Made by a program: the position numbers and the translations under genes. Shown here one piece after another: positions 7,451 through 14,994 of a stretch of 64,000 bases of DNA. Under the pieces are notes generated by a model. The model had not been told where the DNA came from. It saw only the letters and a list, made by a program, of their open reading frames with translations, and ran no database searches. Position 1 is the stretch's first letter. Every line of letters starts with the position of its first letter. The DNA comes from Promethearchaeota archaeon (GTDB lineage Archaea > Asgardarchaeota > Lokiarchaeia > Sigyniarchaeales > SOKP01), in the NCBI GenBank assembly GCA_029838195.1, contig JALGVJ010000015.1, positions 1 through 64,000 of the forward strand, written 5' to 3'.

Positions 7451-8650
7451 TTATGCCTCCCTTTTGAAGATGCCCAGTTCCTTGTGTTTATTGAGGATTT
7501 CTTCTGCGAGCCTGTCCAGCGCTTTGAAATCAGCTTCTTTTGGTAATCCTTTTATAGCAACAGGTTCAAGTATATCTACTTTTAAATTGGAAATCATCCC
7601 TGCAAGTTGTTCTACCATCTTGCTACTCCATCCATAGGAGCCAATGATTGATGCGAATTTCAATTTGGGTCTCAGGGCATTTGCAAGATAAACCGCATAA
7701 ACCACGATTGGATGTGGTCCAACCAAAACTGTGGGTGAACCGATTACGATTGTAGCAGCGTCTACCAAAGCAATCGCCAATTTCCCGATGTCAGTTTTAG
7801 ATAAATTAAACTGTTTTACAGTTATACCCCTCTCAATCAAAGCCTCTACGAGGTAATCCACCATTTTTTTTGTGCTCCCATGCATTGAAATATAGGGTAA
7901 AATCACTTCATTCTTTACTTCATCGGAAATCCATTCCCTATAAGCATTGAGAATGAGATCTGGGTTATTATAGACCGGACCATGACTCGGTGCTATTATC
8001 TCAATCTCTAAATCTTTTATCCTTTCCAAATTCCTCTTAATTGTTCCTCTGAAAGGCATCATTATCTCTGCATAATATCTCTTAGCGGCCTCATAAACTG
8101 TCGGCTCATCAGTCACAAAAAGATCACTAGTTGCAAGATGAGAGCCAAAAAAATCACAGGTAAAAAGTATCCTATCTTCCATTAAATACGTTAGCATCGT
8201 CTCTGGCCAATGAACCCAAGGTGCGTGAATGAACTCCAGTGTTTTGTCGCCCAATGATAGTGTTTTTCCATCATCCCCTGCTATGAACTTATTCTCGGGG
8301 ATAAAAAGCAAATCCATAAGTATGGTTTTACATTTTGGTGTGCAAACAACCTTGGCATTAGGATAAATATCTAGTATCTGAGGTAATGAGCCTGAATGGT
8401 CCTGCTCGGCGTGATTGGTGATAACGTAATCTACAACCTTGATCTCAAGTTGTTTGAGATTCTTCATCAGTACATCCGTCATTGTTGGGTCTACCGTGTC
8501 TATTAATGCCGTTTTTTCGCTTCCTTTTATCAAATAGGAATTATAACTCGTTCCATCTGGTAGCGGGATTAGTTCGTCAAATAATCTTCTGTCCCAATCA
8601 ATTGCTCCAATTGAGTAAATTTTTGGTTTTAATTGTCTTAGCTCACTCAT
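7451..8650 (-). CDS. A-type flavoprotein / flavodiiron protein (O2 or NO reductase)
   Basis: A ~399-residue soluble enzyme with an N-terminal metallo-beta-lactamase-like diiron domain and a C-terminal flavodoxin domain. It reduces O2 (or NO) to water, protecting anaerobes. Diiron ligands appear as NHAEQDHSG, CDFFGSH and PSHGPVY; the FMN domain begins with SMHGSTKKMVDYL and has SPTVLVGPHP and GSYGWSSK. The ATG at 8650 (MSELRQL) is preferred because GGTGGG sits 9 bases upstream; the frame is open for a few codons upstream only from a TTG. A TATA box (8716-8727) gives a short leader. Immediately downstream is a dead superoxide reductase, so the two formed an oxygen-detoxification operon. Confidence 0.93.
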   Translation of the reverse strand: MSELRQLKPKIYSIGAIDWDRRLFDELIPLPDGTSYNSYLIKGSEKTALIDTVDPTMTDVLMKNLKQLEIKVVDYVITNHAEQDHSGSLPQILDIYPNAKVVCTPKCKTILMDLLFIPENKFIAGDDGKTLSLGDKTLEFIHAPWVHWPETMLTYLMEDRILFTCDFFGSHLATSDLFVTDEPTVYEAAKRYYAEIMMPFRGTIKRNLERIKDLEIEIIAPSHGPVYNNPDLILNAYREWISDEVKNEVILPYISMHGSTKKMVDYLVEALIERGITVKQFNLSKTDIGKLAIALVDAATIVIGSPTVLVGPHPIVVYAVYLANALRPKLKFASIIGSYGWSSKMVEQLAGMISNLKVDILEPVAIKGLPKEADFKALDRLAEEILNKHKELGIFKREA

Positions 8651-8715
8651 TTTATCCCACCTTATCAAATTTTTTCATTAAAACCTGTTTTATTGATAGA
8701 TTAGAACAATTTTTT

Positions 8716-8727
8716 GTATTTATATAG
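8716..8727 (-). promoter_or_regulatory. TATA box of the flavodiiron operon
   Basis: On the minus strand CTATATAAATA lies about 70 bases before the ATG at 8650, predicting a start of transcription near 8690 and a leader of about 40 bases that contains the GGTGGG ribosome site. Confidence 0.45.
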
Positions 8728-8753
8728 GTGATGTACCTTTTTAAAGATATTGG

Positions 8754-9200
8754 TCAATTGCAATCTGAATAGGTTTTTTTCAAATAGTTCGAATAGATAT
8801 TTTTGAGTTGAATTTCTTCAATCTTGTCTAAACCCTCGTCGTAGGAATTTGGCCAAAGATCTTGATCAACAGCAATAAAAAGGGTTCGTAACTCTAAAAG
8901 GAAAGGGTACTCTGGTAAGACTATGTTTAACCTTTCCTGCTCTTTTTTCTTCGGTTTATTCTTTACGAATAAAAAGCGAACATTTCCAATCTTCTCTTTC
9001 TTTTTTTCTGAGTTAGATCATTTCTCGCGCAATCATAATCGGATAATTCTAAGCGAACACGCAACGAATAACGCTTCTTGATGCGTGCCCTTTATTAATC
9101 TTTTTTTTACATACCATCTCACTAAATAATTGAACGTTTTTTCTCCCGAATTATCATCGATAAAGATTAAATTATCAATTTCTTTTTCACGCGCAAGAGT
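8754..9200 (-). pseudogene. Broken gene of unknown family, N-terminus cut at a rearrangement point
   Basis: A single minus-strand frame of about 148 codons reads like a real protein (EKEIDNLIFIDDNSGEKTFN, then HQEALFVACSLRIIRL, then LPEYPFLLELRTLFIAVDQD, ending KKTYSDCN) but contains two closely spaced TGA stops near 9010-9025. The family was not recognised. Its upstream end stops without a start codon exactly where a methyltransferase fragment begins (9200), so it was probably truncated by the same rearrangement. Because it abuts methyltransferase DNA it could be a relic of a cognate restriction enzyme, but nothing in the sequence proves this. Confidence 0.5.
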
Positions 9201-9345
9201 GAGCTTAATCTTGAATTCAAGCGTCTATTTGAAAACAATCTTAGCCATATAAAGAAAATGACCAGTTCTTTTCTATCATCAAAAAGATTACGGGATCATG
9301 TAGAATTTATTAAACACTACATAAAAAAAGGCAAAGAGGCAAGTT
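9200..9345 (+). pseudogene. Fragment of a second DNA methyltransferase
   Basis: The translation ELNLEFKRLFENNLSHIKKM, SSFLSSKRLRDHVEFIKHYI, KKGKEA matches residues just after the SAM motif of the intact methyltransferase at 5666-6781 (ELNLEFKRLFEKNLCQIKKM, SFLSKRLRDHLEFIKQHLQD, GKDA). The match begins abruptly at 9200 and ends near 9345, where a GPH symporter remnant starts. The catalytic motifs are absent. Confidence 0.85.
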
Positions 9346-9349
9346 TAAT

Positions 9350-10483
9350 CCCATTATGCTTTATATTAGTATGATTATGGCCCCCACCCCAGGAAATTTC
9401 TCAAATAACCATTTTCTTTTATTTTCTTATAATGCTATACTTGTTCGATTTATTTTTTACCATGTATTCAATTAATACCGTGAGTTTATTTCCCGAGATG
9501 TTTCAGACATTAGAAGAGAGAGCAAAAGCCAGTTCCATTCGTCAAGTGTTTACGGTTATTGGTTTAATCTTTGCTTATATCATGCCGACCTTATTCATTC
9601 CCCAATTAGATAATCCTAAATATTTCATGGAAAATCGATATGCTGGAATTTGCACGAGTATTTTTTTCTTCGTAGGTGTAGTTATTTTATTAAAATATGG
9701 AGTAAAAGAACGAGAGGAATTTTCTAAAGATTATAAAATTGCCCCTTCCTTCTTTAATTCTTTAAAATATTCATTGAAGAATCCCGCTTTTAGAGTATAT
9801 ATATTAGTGAATATCATCTTTTGATACGTTTATGGCTTAATCCATACGATTATTCCTCTTTATGGGAACTTCGTATTAGGAATTGGGGAAGGCGAATCGA
9901 TTTTATTAGGGTTACTTCTAGGAATCATATTTTTATCAGCTGCGGGGTTCATTTTCTTATGTAGATTTTTCGCTCCTAAATTAGGAATTGAATTAAGGTT
10001 AATGAGTTCCATGGGAATATTAATTCTCACGTTAATCCCTCTAATGTTCATCTCTAACGTTCAGAGTGCATTCATAGCGTTTTTCTTCATGAGAATTGGT
10101 TTTGCTGGAGTGTTATTGTTCGTAGATCTGACCATCACAGCCATTATTGATGCGGATGAATTAACTACCGGGATTCGTCGAGAAGCCAGTAATTATGGCA
10201 TCAACACCTTCATTTCTCGATTTTCAACCATTTTGATGTTTATTTCTATTAATTCCGTATTTAATCCCATAGGATAGGAAACTTTGCCCCAGTTTGCACG
10301 TCGTCAAAAACCCATTTTGGCCTCCGCACCTTGGTATCTTTGTTCCCAATCATTGCTTTGATTATTGGAATAATTATCATGGTCAAGTTTCCAATAAATA
10401 AAACACGATATCAACTCCTAAAAGAAAAGTTAGATACACTATATGCTAAAACTAAAAAAAGGGAGCAAAAAGATACCGAATGA
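9350..10483 (+). pseudogene. GPH-family sugar symporter, broken by two stops and frameshifts
   Basis: The sequence reads as the C-terminal three quarters of a GPH symporter. About 9350-9430 gives IPIMLYISMIMAPTPGN in one frame; after a shift near 9430 the open part 9432-9821 gives YSINTVSLFPEMFQTLEERA. TGA at 9822 interrupts at F-stop-YVYGL, where relatives commonly have Trp; the frame then continues (FVDLTITAIIDADELTTGIR) to a TAG at 10275, and after another shift near 10310 ends with IIMVKFPINKTRYQLLKEKL at TGA 10481-10483. The N-terminal helices with the N-D-P loop are missing. It is a different paralog from the 3634 symporter. Confidence 0.85.
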
Positions 10484-10629
10484 GTCCGCGCTTTATTTAC
10501 AAGAGTATTTATTGAGATTTTTATTGAATTTTTAATTGAAAAAATTAGTAATGAAAAAAAATTAAATATTCTCTTTATTTTTTAAATCCAAGTTAAAATA
10601 TAGGATATATCTCCTCCTGGGGATTTCGA

Positions 10630-11148
10630 TTATCTCTTATCCATCATTACTGCTCCAATTAATCCTATTACGGCACCCACCACTCCGATAAAAAAGCCAT
10701 TACCCAAGCGCCAGGTCCACGTACCAAGAAATTTAAAGGTTCCAAAAAACACGTTGTGCTCCTCCCCACTGAGAAATTCCATTCCTGATAATAGATCTCC
10801 AAAACCTTCATTACCATAAAGTCCGTAGCAGAATAAAATAATTCCGATGATCATTAAAATTGCACATAAAAATGCTCCTGCTTTCATGTTTTTTGCTGTT
10901 GCAATGAATAGCAGTAATGTACCTGCTAAATATATCATTCCCGCTAATAATAGCGTGTTATCCACTAATTCCACATTATTATTCGCTGTATTTGAAGAAT
11001 ATCCAAAGGCGTTGATATATATATTTACATCGAAAGGGCCAAATTCATACCTCATTTGCCACCATCCAAGAGAAGGCTCAATGAGTCCCATGAGCACGGC
11101 AACTAATCCAATGATACCACCTACATATGCAATTAATTTACTTCCCAT
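10630..11148 (-). CDS. Four-helix membrane protein of unknown function
   Basis: A 172-residue protein with four predicted membrane segments, roughly residues 7-25, 66-84, 89-110 and 145-167. The long outer loop between helices 1 and 2 (about 27-64) is rich in Tyr, Asn and Gly, and a second loop follows helix 3. No family was recognised; the topology resembles small tetraspan proteins common in Asgard genomes. The ATG at 11148 follows a run ATGAGGAGAATAATC that can serve as ribosome site. It stands alone, pointing away from the aminotransferase gene. Confidence 0.65.
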   Translation of the reverse strand: MGSKLIAYVGGIIGLVAVLMGLIEPSLGWWQMRYEFGPFDVNIYINAFGYSSNTANNNVELVDNTLLLAGMIYLAGTLLLFIATAKNMKAGAFLCAILMIIGIILFCYGLYGNEGFGDLLSGMEFLSGEEHNVFFGTFKFLGTWTWRLGNGFFIGVVGAVIGLIGAVMMDKR

Positions 11149-11430
11149 TTTTGATTATTCTCCTCATTTTTTATTAAGAAAATTTTTGAATTATCGAATT
11201 TAAAGATTATAATTTAGATTAACATGAGCTCATAGTATTATAAATCTTTCTTTTTCTATAGTAGAAAAATTTATAAGATTGAGTGATGATTTATTGTCAT
11301 TAACTTTTCTTTTCAATGATTTGGAAAAAAATTTAATTCAAAATGCACGAATTCAAAAGATTTTTATCGTTTTATTAATGATCATGCTTACCTCATTTAC
11401 GATATTTTCTAAAAATCATGCCTATTGTAG

Positions 11431-12612
11431 GTGTTAAGAATTAGAATAACACATGCAGATCGAATTGGAAGATTACCGCCTTATATTTTTGCAGAAATAG
11501 AACAATTGAAACAGCAAAAGAAAAAGGAAGAAGTAGACTTAATTCCCTTAGGAATTGGCGATCCTGACCTTTCAACACCGGAACTAATTCTTAATGAATT
11601 GATTGAACAAGTGAAGATTCCAGAAAATCAAAATTATCCCACGAGCATGGGAGAGGAAGATTTTCGAACTGCTGTTGCAAGATGGTACAAGGTACGGTTT
11701 AATGTTAATTTAAGCGTGGAAAGCGAGGTTTCAAATCTAATTGGGGGAAAAGAAGGAGTAGCAAATATTGCCAGAGCTTTTATCAATCCGGGAGATATTG
11801 TATTATGTCCGAATCCGGGATATCCGGTATATGAAAATGGAGCTACAAAATTATGTGATGGCATTCCTTATATCATGCCCCTGAAAGAGGAAAATGGATT
11901 TCTCCCGGATTTGGAAGCAATTGACAGTACTATTTTAAAGAAAGCTAAAATGATGTATTTGAATTATCCAAACAATCCAACTGGAGCCGTAGCTCCCCTG
12001 GAGTTTTTAAAGCATGCGGCAGATTTAGCAGAAGATCATGATTTTTTCATAGTACATGATAATCCTTATTCAGAATTCACCTTCGATGATTATATTGCAC
12101 CAACCATCCTCCAAGTGGATCCCAATCACGTGGAAATTAATAGTGCTTCCAAGATGTTTTGCATGACAGGATTTCGGTGCGGATGGATTGCAGGAAATGC
12201 AGAAATCATCGATGGATTGAGAAAAGTTAAATCCCAAATAGATTCGGGTTGTCCAATATTCATTCAAAAAGCCGTGATTAAAGGGCTAGAAGAATATAAA
12301 TCAGAAAAAAAACCAGAAATCGTAGAGAAAAACATAAAAATCTATGAACAACGACGAGACGTGCTTATAAAAGGCTTAAATGAAATGGGATGGGAAACAG
12401 AGCTTCCAAAAGCTACTTTTTATGTCTGGACTAAAATTCCAAAAAATGAACGGGATAGCATGGAATTCACTAAAAAATTAATTAACGTGGGCGTTGTCAT
12501 TACTCCAGGTATTGGTTTTGGAGAGCATGGTGAAGGATATGTCAGATTTGCCTTAACTCAACCCTTAGAGAGAATTAAAGACGCATTGGAACGAATAAAA
12601 AAAGTAATTTAA
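11431..12612 (+). CDS. LL-diaminopimelate aminotransferase-like class I/II aminotransferase
   Basis: A 393-residue PLP-dependent fold-type I aminotransferase. Opening residues DRIGRLPPYIFAEIEQLK and LIPLGIGDPDLSTPELI are characteristic of the DapL/LL-DAP aminotransferase group, which makes LL-diaminopimelate for lysine synthesis. The PLP lysine lies in NSASKMFCMTGFRCGWIAGN near residue 240; NYPNNPTGAV is the usual substrate/PLP loop and YVRFAL the C-terminal arginine motif. The start is GTG at 11431. No other lysine genes are in the window, and related aspartate or other amino-acid aminotransferases share these motifs, so substrate is inferred. A TATA-like TTTATAAG lies about 160 bases upstream. 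Confidence 0.85.
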   Translation: MLRIRITHADRIGRLPPYIFAEIEQLKQQKKKEEVDLIPLGIGDPDLSTPELILNELIEQVKIPENQNYPTSMGEEDFRTAVARWYKVRFNVNLSVESEVSNLIGGKEGVANIARAFINPGDIVLCPNPGYPVYENGATKLCDGIPYIMPLKEENGFLPDLEAIDSTILKKAKMMYLNYPNNPTGAVAPLEFLKHAADLAEDHDFFIVHDNPYSEFTFDDYIAPTILQVDPNHVEINSASKMFCMTGFRCGWIAGNAEIIDGLRKVKSQIDSGCPIFIQKAVIKGLEEYKSEKKPEIVEKNIKIYEQRRDVLIKGLNEMGWETELPKATFYVWTKIPKNERDSMEFTKKLINVGVVITPGIGFGEHGEGYVRFALTQPLERIKDALERIKKVI

Positions 12613-12646
12613 GAAAAGAAGAAAAAAAAAAGGAAATAAAAAAAGC

Positions 12647-12841
12647 TCAGTATTTGGATTTATGAGAATATTTTTTAAATAGATATCGCATTTTTCTCTC
12701 ATCTTCTATTTCTATTTCCCCAGGTTCCGAACGTTCTAAAAATCCGAACTTCGATATTTTAGTAGATAAGTTTGGTTTTTCTTTTATATAGAAATCCGTC
12801 CTCATGTATTTTTCAATGGATTTTATTACTTTTTTTTCCAA
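12647..12841 (-). CDS. Small basic hypothetical protein
   Basis: A 64-residue, highly charged product starting at TTG 12841 and ending 34 bases from the aminotransferase stop, convergent with it. No motif or family was recognised, there is no good ribosome site, and the composition is what AT-rich DNA gives by chance as well. It is included only because the frame has a protein-like charge pattern. Confidence 0.25.
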   Translation of the reverse strand: MEKKVIKSIEKYMRTDFYIKEKPNLSTKISKFGFLERSEPGEIEIEDERKMRYLFKKYSHKSKY

Positions 12842-13083
12842 GGATTAACACGATTTCTAAATGTAATTTTTTCAATAAAATTTAATTTTTTAATTAAAAT
12901 ACTTCCAATATTATTATAATCATTAGATTATTTAAATATTTTGATGAGATTAATCCGTTGGACAAAAGAAAGAAGTAGATAAATGTAAATTTAATTAAAT
13001 AACATTAAATTAACCTTTTATTAATTTTATTCAAATTTTATCATAATATAACCAATAATAATCCCAATTTATATCTAATCTTC

Positions 13084-13209
13084 TTACCATGCGATGGTCT
13101 CGTCAAAAATATACAATTCCGCGGGCTTGAAGAACCTATTGATAATAAACCGGTTCTCTTCCTTTGCTTCATCTTGGATGAGAATCTTCGATTCTTGCGC
13201 AAGGGTCAT
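13084..13209 (-). CDS. Possible 41-residue protein or gene remnant
   Basis: ATG 13209 is preceded by AGGAGG at a 14-base distance and opens a frame of 41 codons (MTLAQESKILIQDE to LYIFDETIAW). The opening MTLAQE resembles TLAREKEID at the start of the broken gene 8754-9200, so it may be another remnant of that unknown family. Short length and decayed surroundings keep confidence low. Confidence 0.3.
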   Translation of the reverse strand: MTLAQESKILIQDEAKEENRFIINRFFKPAELYIFDETIAW

Positions 13210-13254
13210 TTTTCTTTTTTCAACCTCCTGTTTGTAATTTTTCAACACATTTTA

Positions 13255-13371
13255 TTATAGGTGACCCGCAAGATACGAATCCTTAACCTCTTTCAAATAA
13301 ATTTTCCTTGCCACCAAGAGAACCAATCCGAGAAAATTTATAAGAAAAAGGTCAGAAGGATTGTTCTCTTG
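13255..13371 (-). pseudogene. Remnant encoding a C-terminal membrane helix
   Basis: The minus strand is open for 38 codons between a TAG and TAA and encodes LFLINFLGLVLLVARKIYLK followed by EVKDSYLAGHL. It looks like the last helix and cytoplasmic tail of a membrane protein whose upstream part is gone. No start codon is available. Confidence 0.35.
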
Positions 13372-13418
13372 CTATAATACTACTACTAATAATACTACTA
13401 CCTCTAATAAAGGTACCA

Positions 13419-13490
13419 ATGTATTCTTAGCAGTAGTAAAAGAGGTCATTATTAAAATTAATATTCCTTGCTTATTTAAAAATTTTTGCT
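13419..13490 (+). repeat. Dispersed repeat, copy 2 (coding-like)
   Basis: Second copy of the repeat at 6791-6862. In this copy the coding-like frame also extends upstream through a Thr/Asn-rich stretch encoded by ACT/AAT triplets (about 13378-13417) and ends at a TGA after FKNFCFR. It precedes the GH4 glycosidase pair by about 150 bases. Confidence 0.7.
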
Positions 13491-13636
13491 TTAGATGATA
13501 AGCATGAAAGAATTTTCATTTATTTTAATATAGCTCTTTATATTTAAGGGAGAGAAAGATATAAGGTTTTATAGGGGTAATAATTATTTTCTCTAAGGGA
13601 TCATGAATTTTAAGAAAAAAATGTAGGAACAGGAAC

Positions 13637-14956
13637 ATGAATATAAGAATAGTGTTGGTGGGAGCAGGAAGTTTATCATTCGGGGTAAGCATGTTTACTG
13701 ATTTATATTTAAGTAAGGTATTGCGCGGGAGTACCATTGTTCTTCATGATATAGATGAGAAAAAGTTAGAAATAATAAAAGACTTGTTAATAGCTGAAAA
13801 TGAAAAATTAGAAAACAAATTCACCCTTGAAAGTACGACAGATAGAAAAACGGCTTTTAAAGATGCTGACTTCATTATCAATTCCATTGAAGTGGGAGAG
13901 CGTTTTAAACTCTGGAGACAAGATTATGAAATTCCCCGCAAACATGGTTCTACTCAAGTTCTTGGCGAATGCGGGGGACCAGGAGGCACATTTCATGCTT
14001 TTAGAATCATCCCGCCCATTGTGGAAATTGCTAAAGATGCTGAAAGAATTTGCCCGGATGCTTTTTTTATCAATTTTTCAAACCCAATGGCTCGAGTTTG
14101 CTTGGCCATTCAAAGGAGCACCCAAATTAGATTTTGCGGCTTATGCCATCAAGTTGGATTATTACAAGCAATATTTCCTCAGCTTTTTAATATGTCTCCA
14201 AAGAATATAAAAATATGGGGGGCAGGGCTCAATCATTTTGCTTTTCTCCTGGATTTAGAAAATAAAATTAATGGAGAAAACTTGATGGAGGCGTTTAAAA
14301 GTAAAATAGGGGATTATATTGAGACCCATGACGACCGATTTTCATTTTCTACCTTGACCTTAGAAGTCTATAGAAGATTTGGATATTTTCCTTATGTAGG
14401 AGATAATCATTTGGCTGAATACCTACAATTTGGCGAAGAATTTACTAAAACTCAAGATATGGTGGATTGGATCGATAGGGCAGAAAATGGGAATCAGGGG
14501 ATTTATAAACGGATCATGAGGTTCCATGAACGTCTTAAGAAAGGAAGATATCCTAAGAAAGGTTTGCTTCTCAGAGCCCCTTCCGGGGAGCGAGCGATTC
14601 CTATAATGGAAGCGATGATCCAAGACAGTAATTCCTATGAAGTAGCGGTTAATATCCCCAATGACGGAATCATCGAAAATTTACCTCAAGATTTAATTAT
14701 AGAAACTTCGGCTCTTGTTAACAAACTAGGCATTCATGGAGTTAAAGTCGGGAAATTACCCCGAAACATTGCCGCTATTCTCAGAATAGAAGCATCCGTA
14801 CAAGACGTGTGCGTGGAAGCCGTTTTAAAGAAATCTAAAGAATTAGCAATCACCGCTTTAGCGATAGATCCAAATGTGGGAAGTTTTAAAAAAGCAGAAG
14901 CAATTTTTAACGAAATGTACGAGTTACAACGAGACTATTTACCACGATTTAAATAA
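13637..14956 (+). CDS. Family-4 glycoside hydrolase (NAD- and metal-dependent), copy 1
   Basis: A 439-residue GH4 enzyme. GH4 glycosidases cleave glycosides by a redox mechanism needing NAD+ and a divalent metal. Seen here are the N-terminal Rossmann loop IVLVGAGSLSFG (about residues 5-16) with the acidic LHDIDEKKL, the GGPGGTFHAFR loop near 115, NFSNPMARV, the metal-site GLCHQVG near 172, and GLNHFAF. The glycoside class (alpha-glucoside, alpha-galactoside or uronide) cannot be read from this. A close paralog follows after 38 bases, probably in one transcript. ATG 13637 follows AGGAACAGGAAC. Confidence 0.9.
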   Translation: MNIRIVLVGAGSLSFGVSMFTDLYLSKVLRGSTIVLHDIDEKKLEIIKDLLIAENEKLENKFTLESTTDRKTAFKDADFIINSIEVGERFKLWRQDYEIPRKHGSTQVLGECGGPGGTFHAFRIIPPIVEIAKDAERICPDAFFINFSNPMARVCLAIQRSTQIRFCGLCHQVGLLQAIFPQLFNMSPKNIKIWGAGLNHFAFLLDLENKINGENLMEAFKSKIGDYIETHDDRFSFSTLTLEVYRRFGYFPYVGDNHLAEYLQFGEEFTKTQDMVDWIDRAENGNQGIYKRIMRFHERLKKGRYPKKGLLLRAPSGERAIPIMEAMIQDSNSYEVAVNIPNDGIIENLPQDLIIETSALVNKLGIHGVKVGKLPRNIAAILRIEASVQDVCVEAVLKKSKELAITALAIDPNVGSFKKAEAIFNEMYELQRDYLPRFK

Positions 14957-14994
14957 TTATTTTTAATTTTAGTACCTCTTTTTATTTAATCATA

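Noticed and set aside
6896..7467. Plus-strand frames of 70-80 codons
   Set aside because: They are antisense to the superoxide reductase relic, which has recognisable family motifs.
9822..9824. In-frame TGA as selenocysteine or recoded codon
   Set aside because: The same relic has other stops and frameshifts and lost its N-terminus, so decay explains it.
13370..13415. ACT/AAT triplet run as a microsatellite
   Set aside because: Short, imperfect, and part of a coding-like Thr/Asn stretch before the dispersed repeat.
13827..14210. 127-codon frame overlapping the first GH4 gene
   Set aside because: Alternative frame of a conserved enzyme; no motif.
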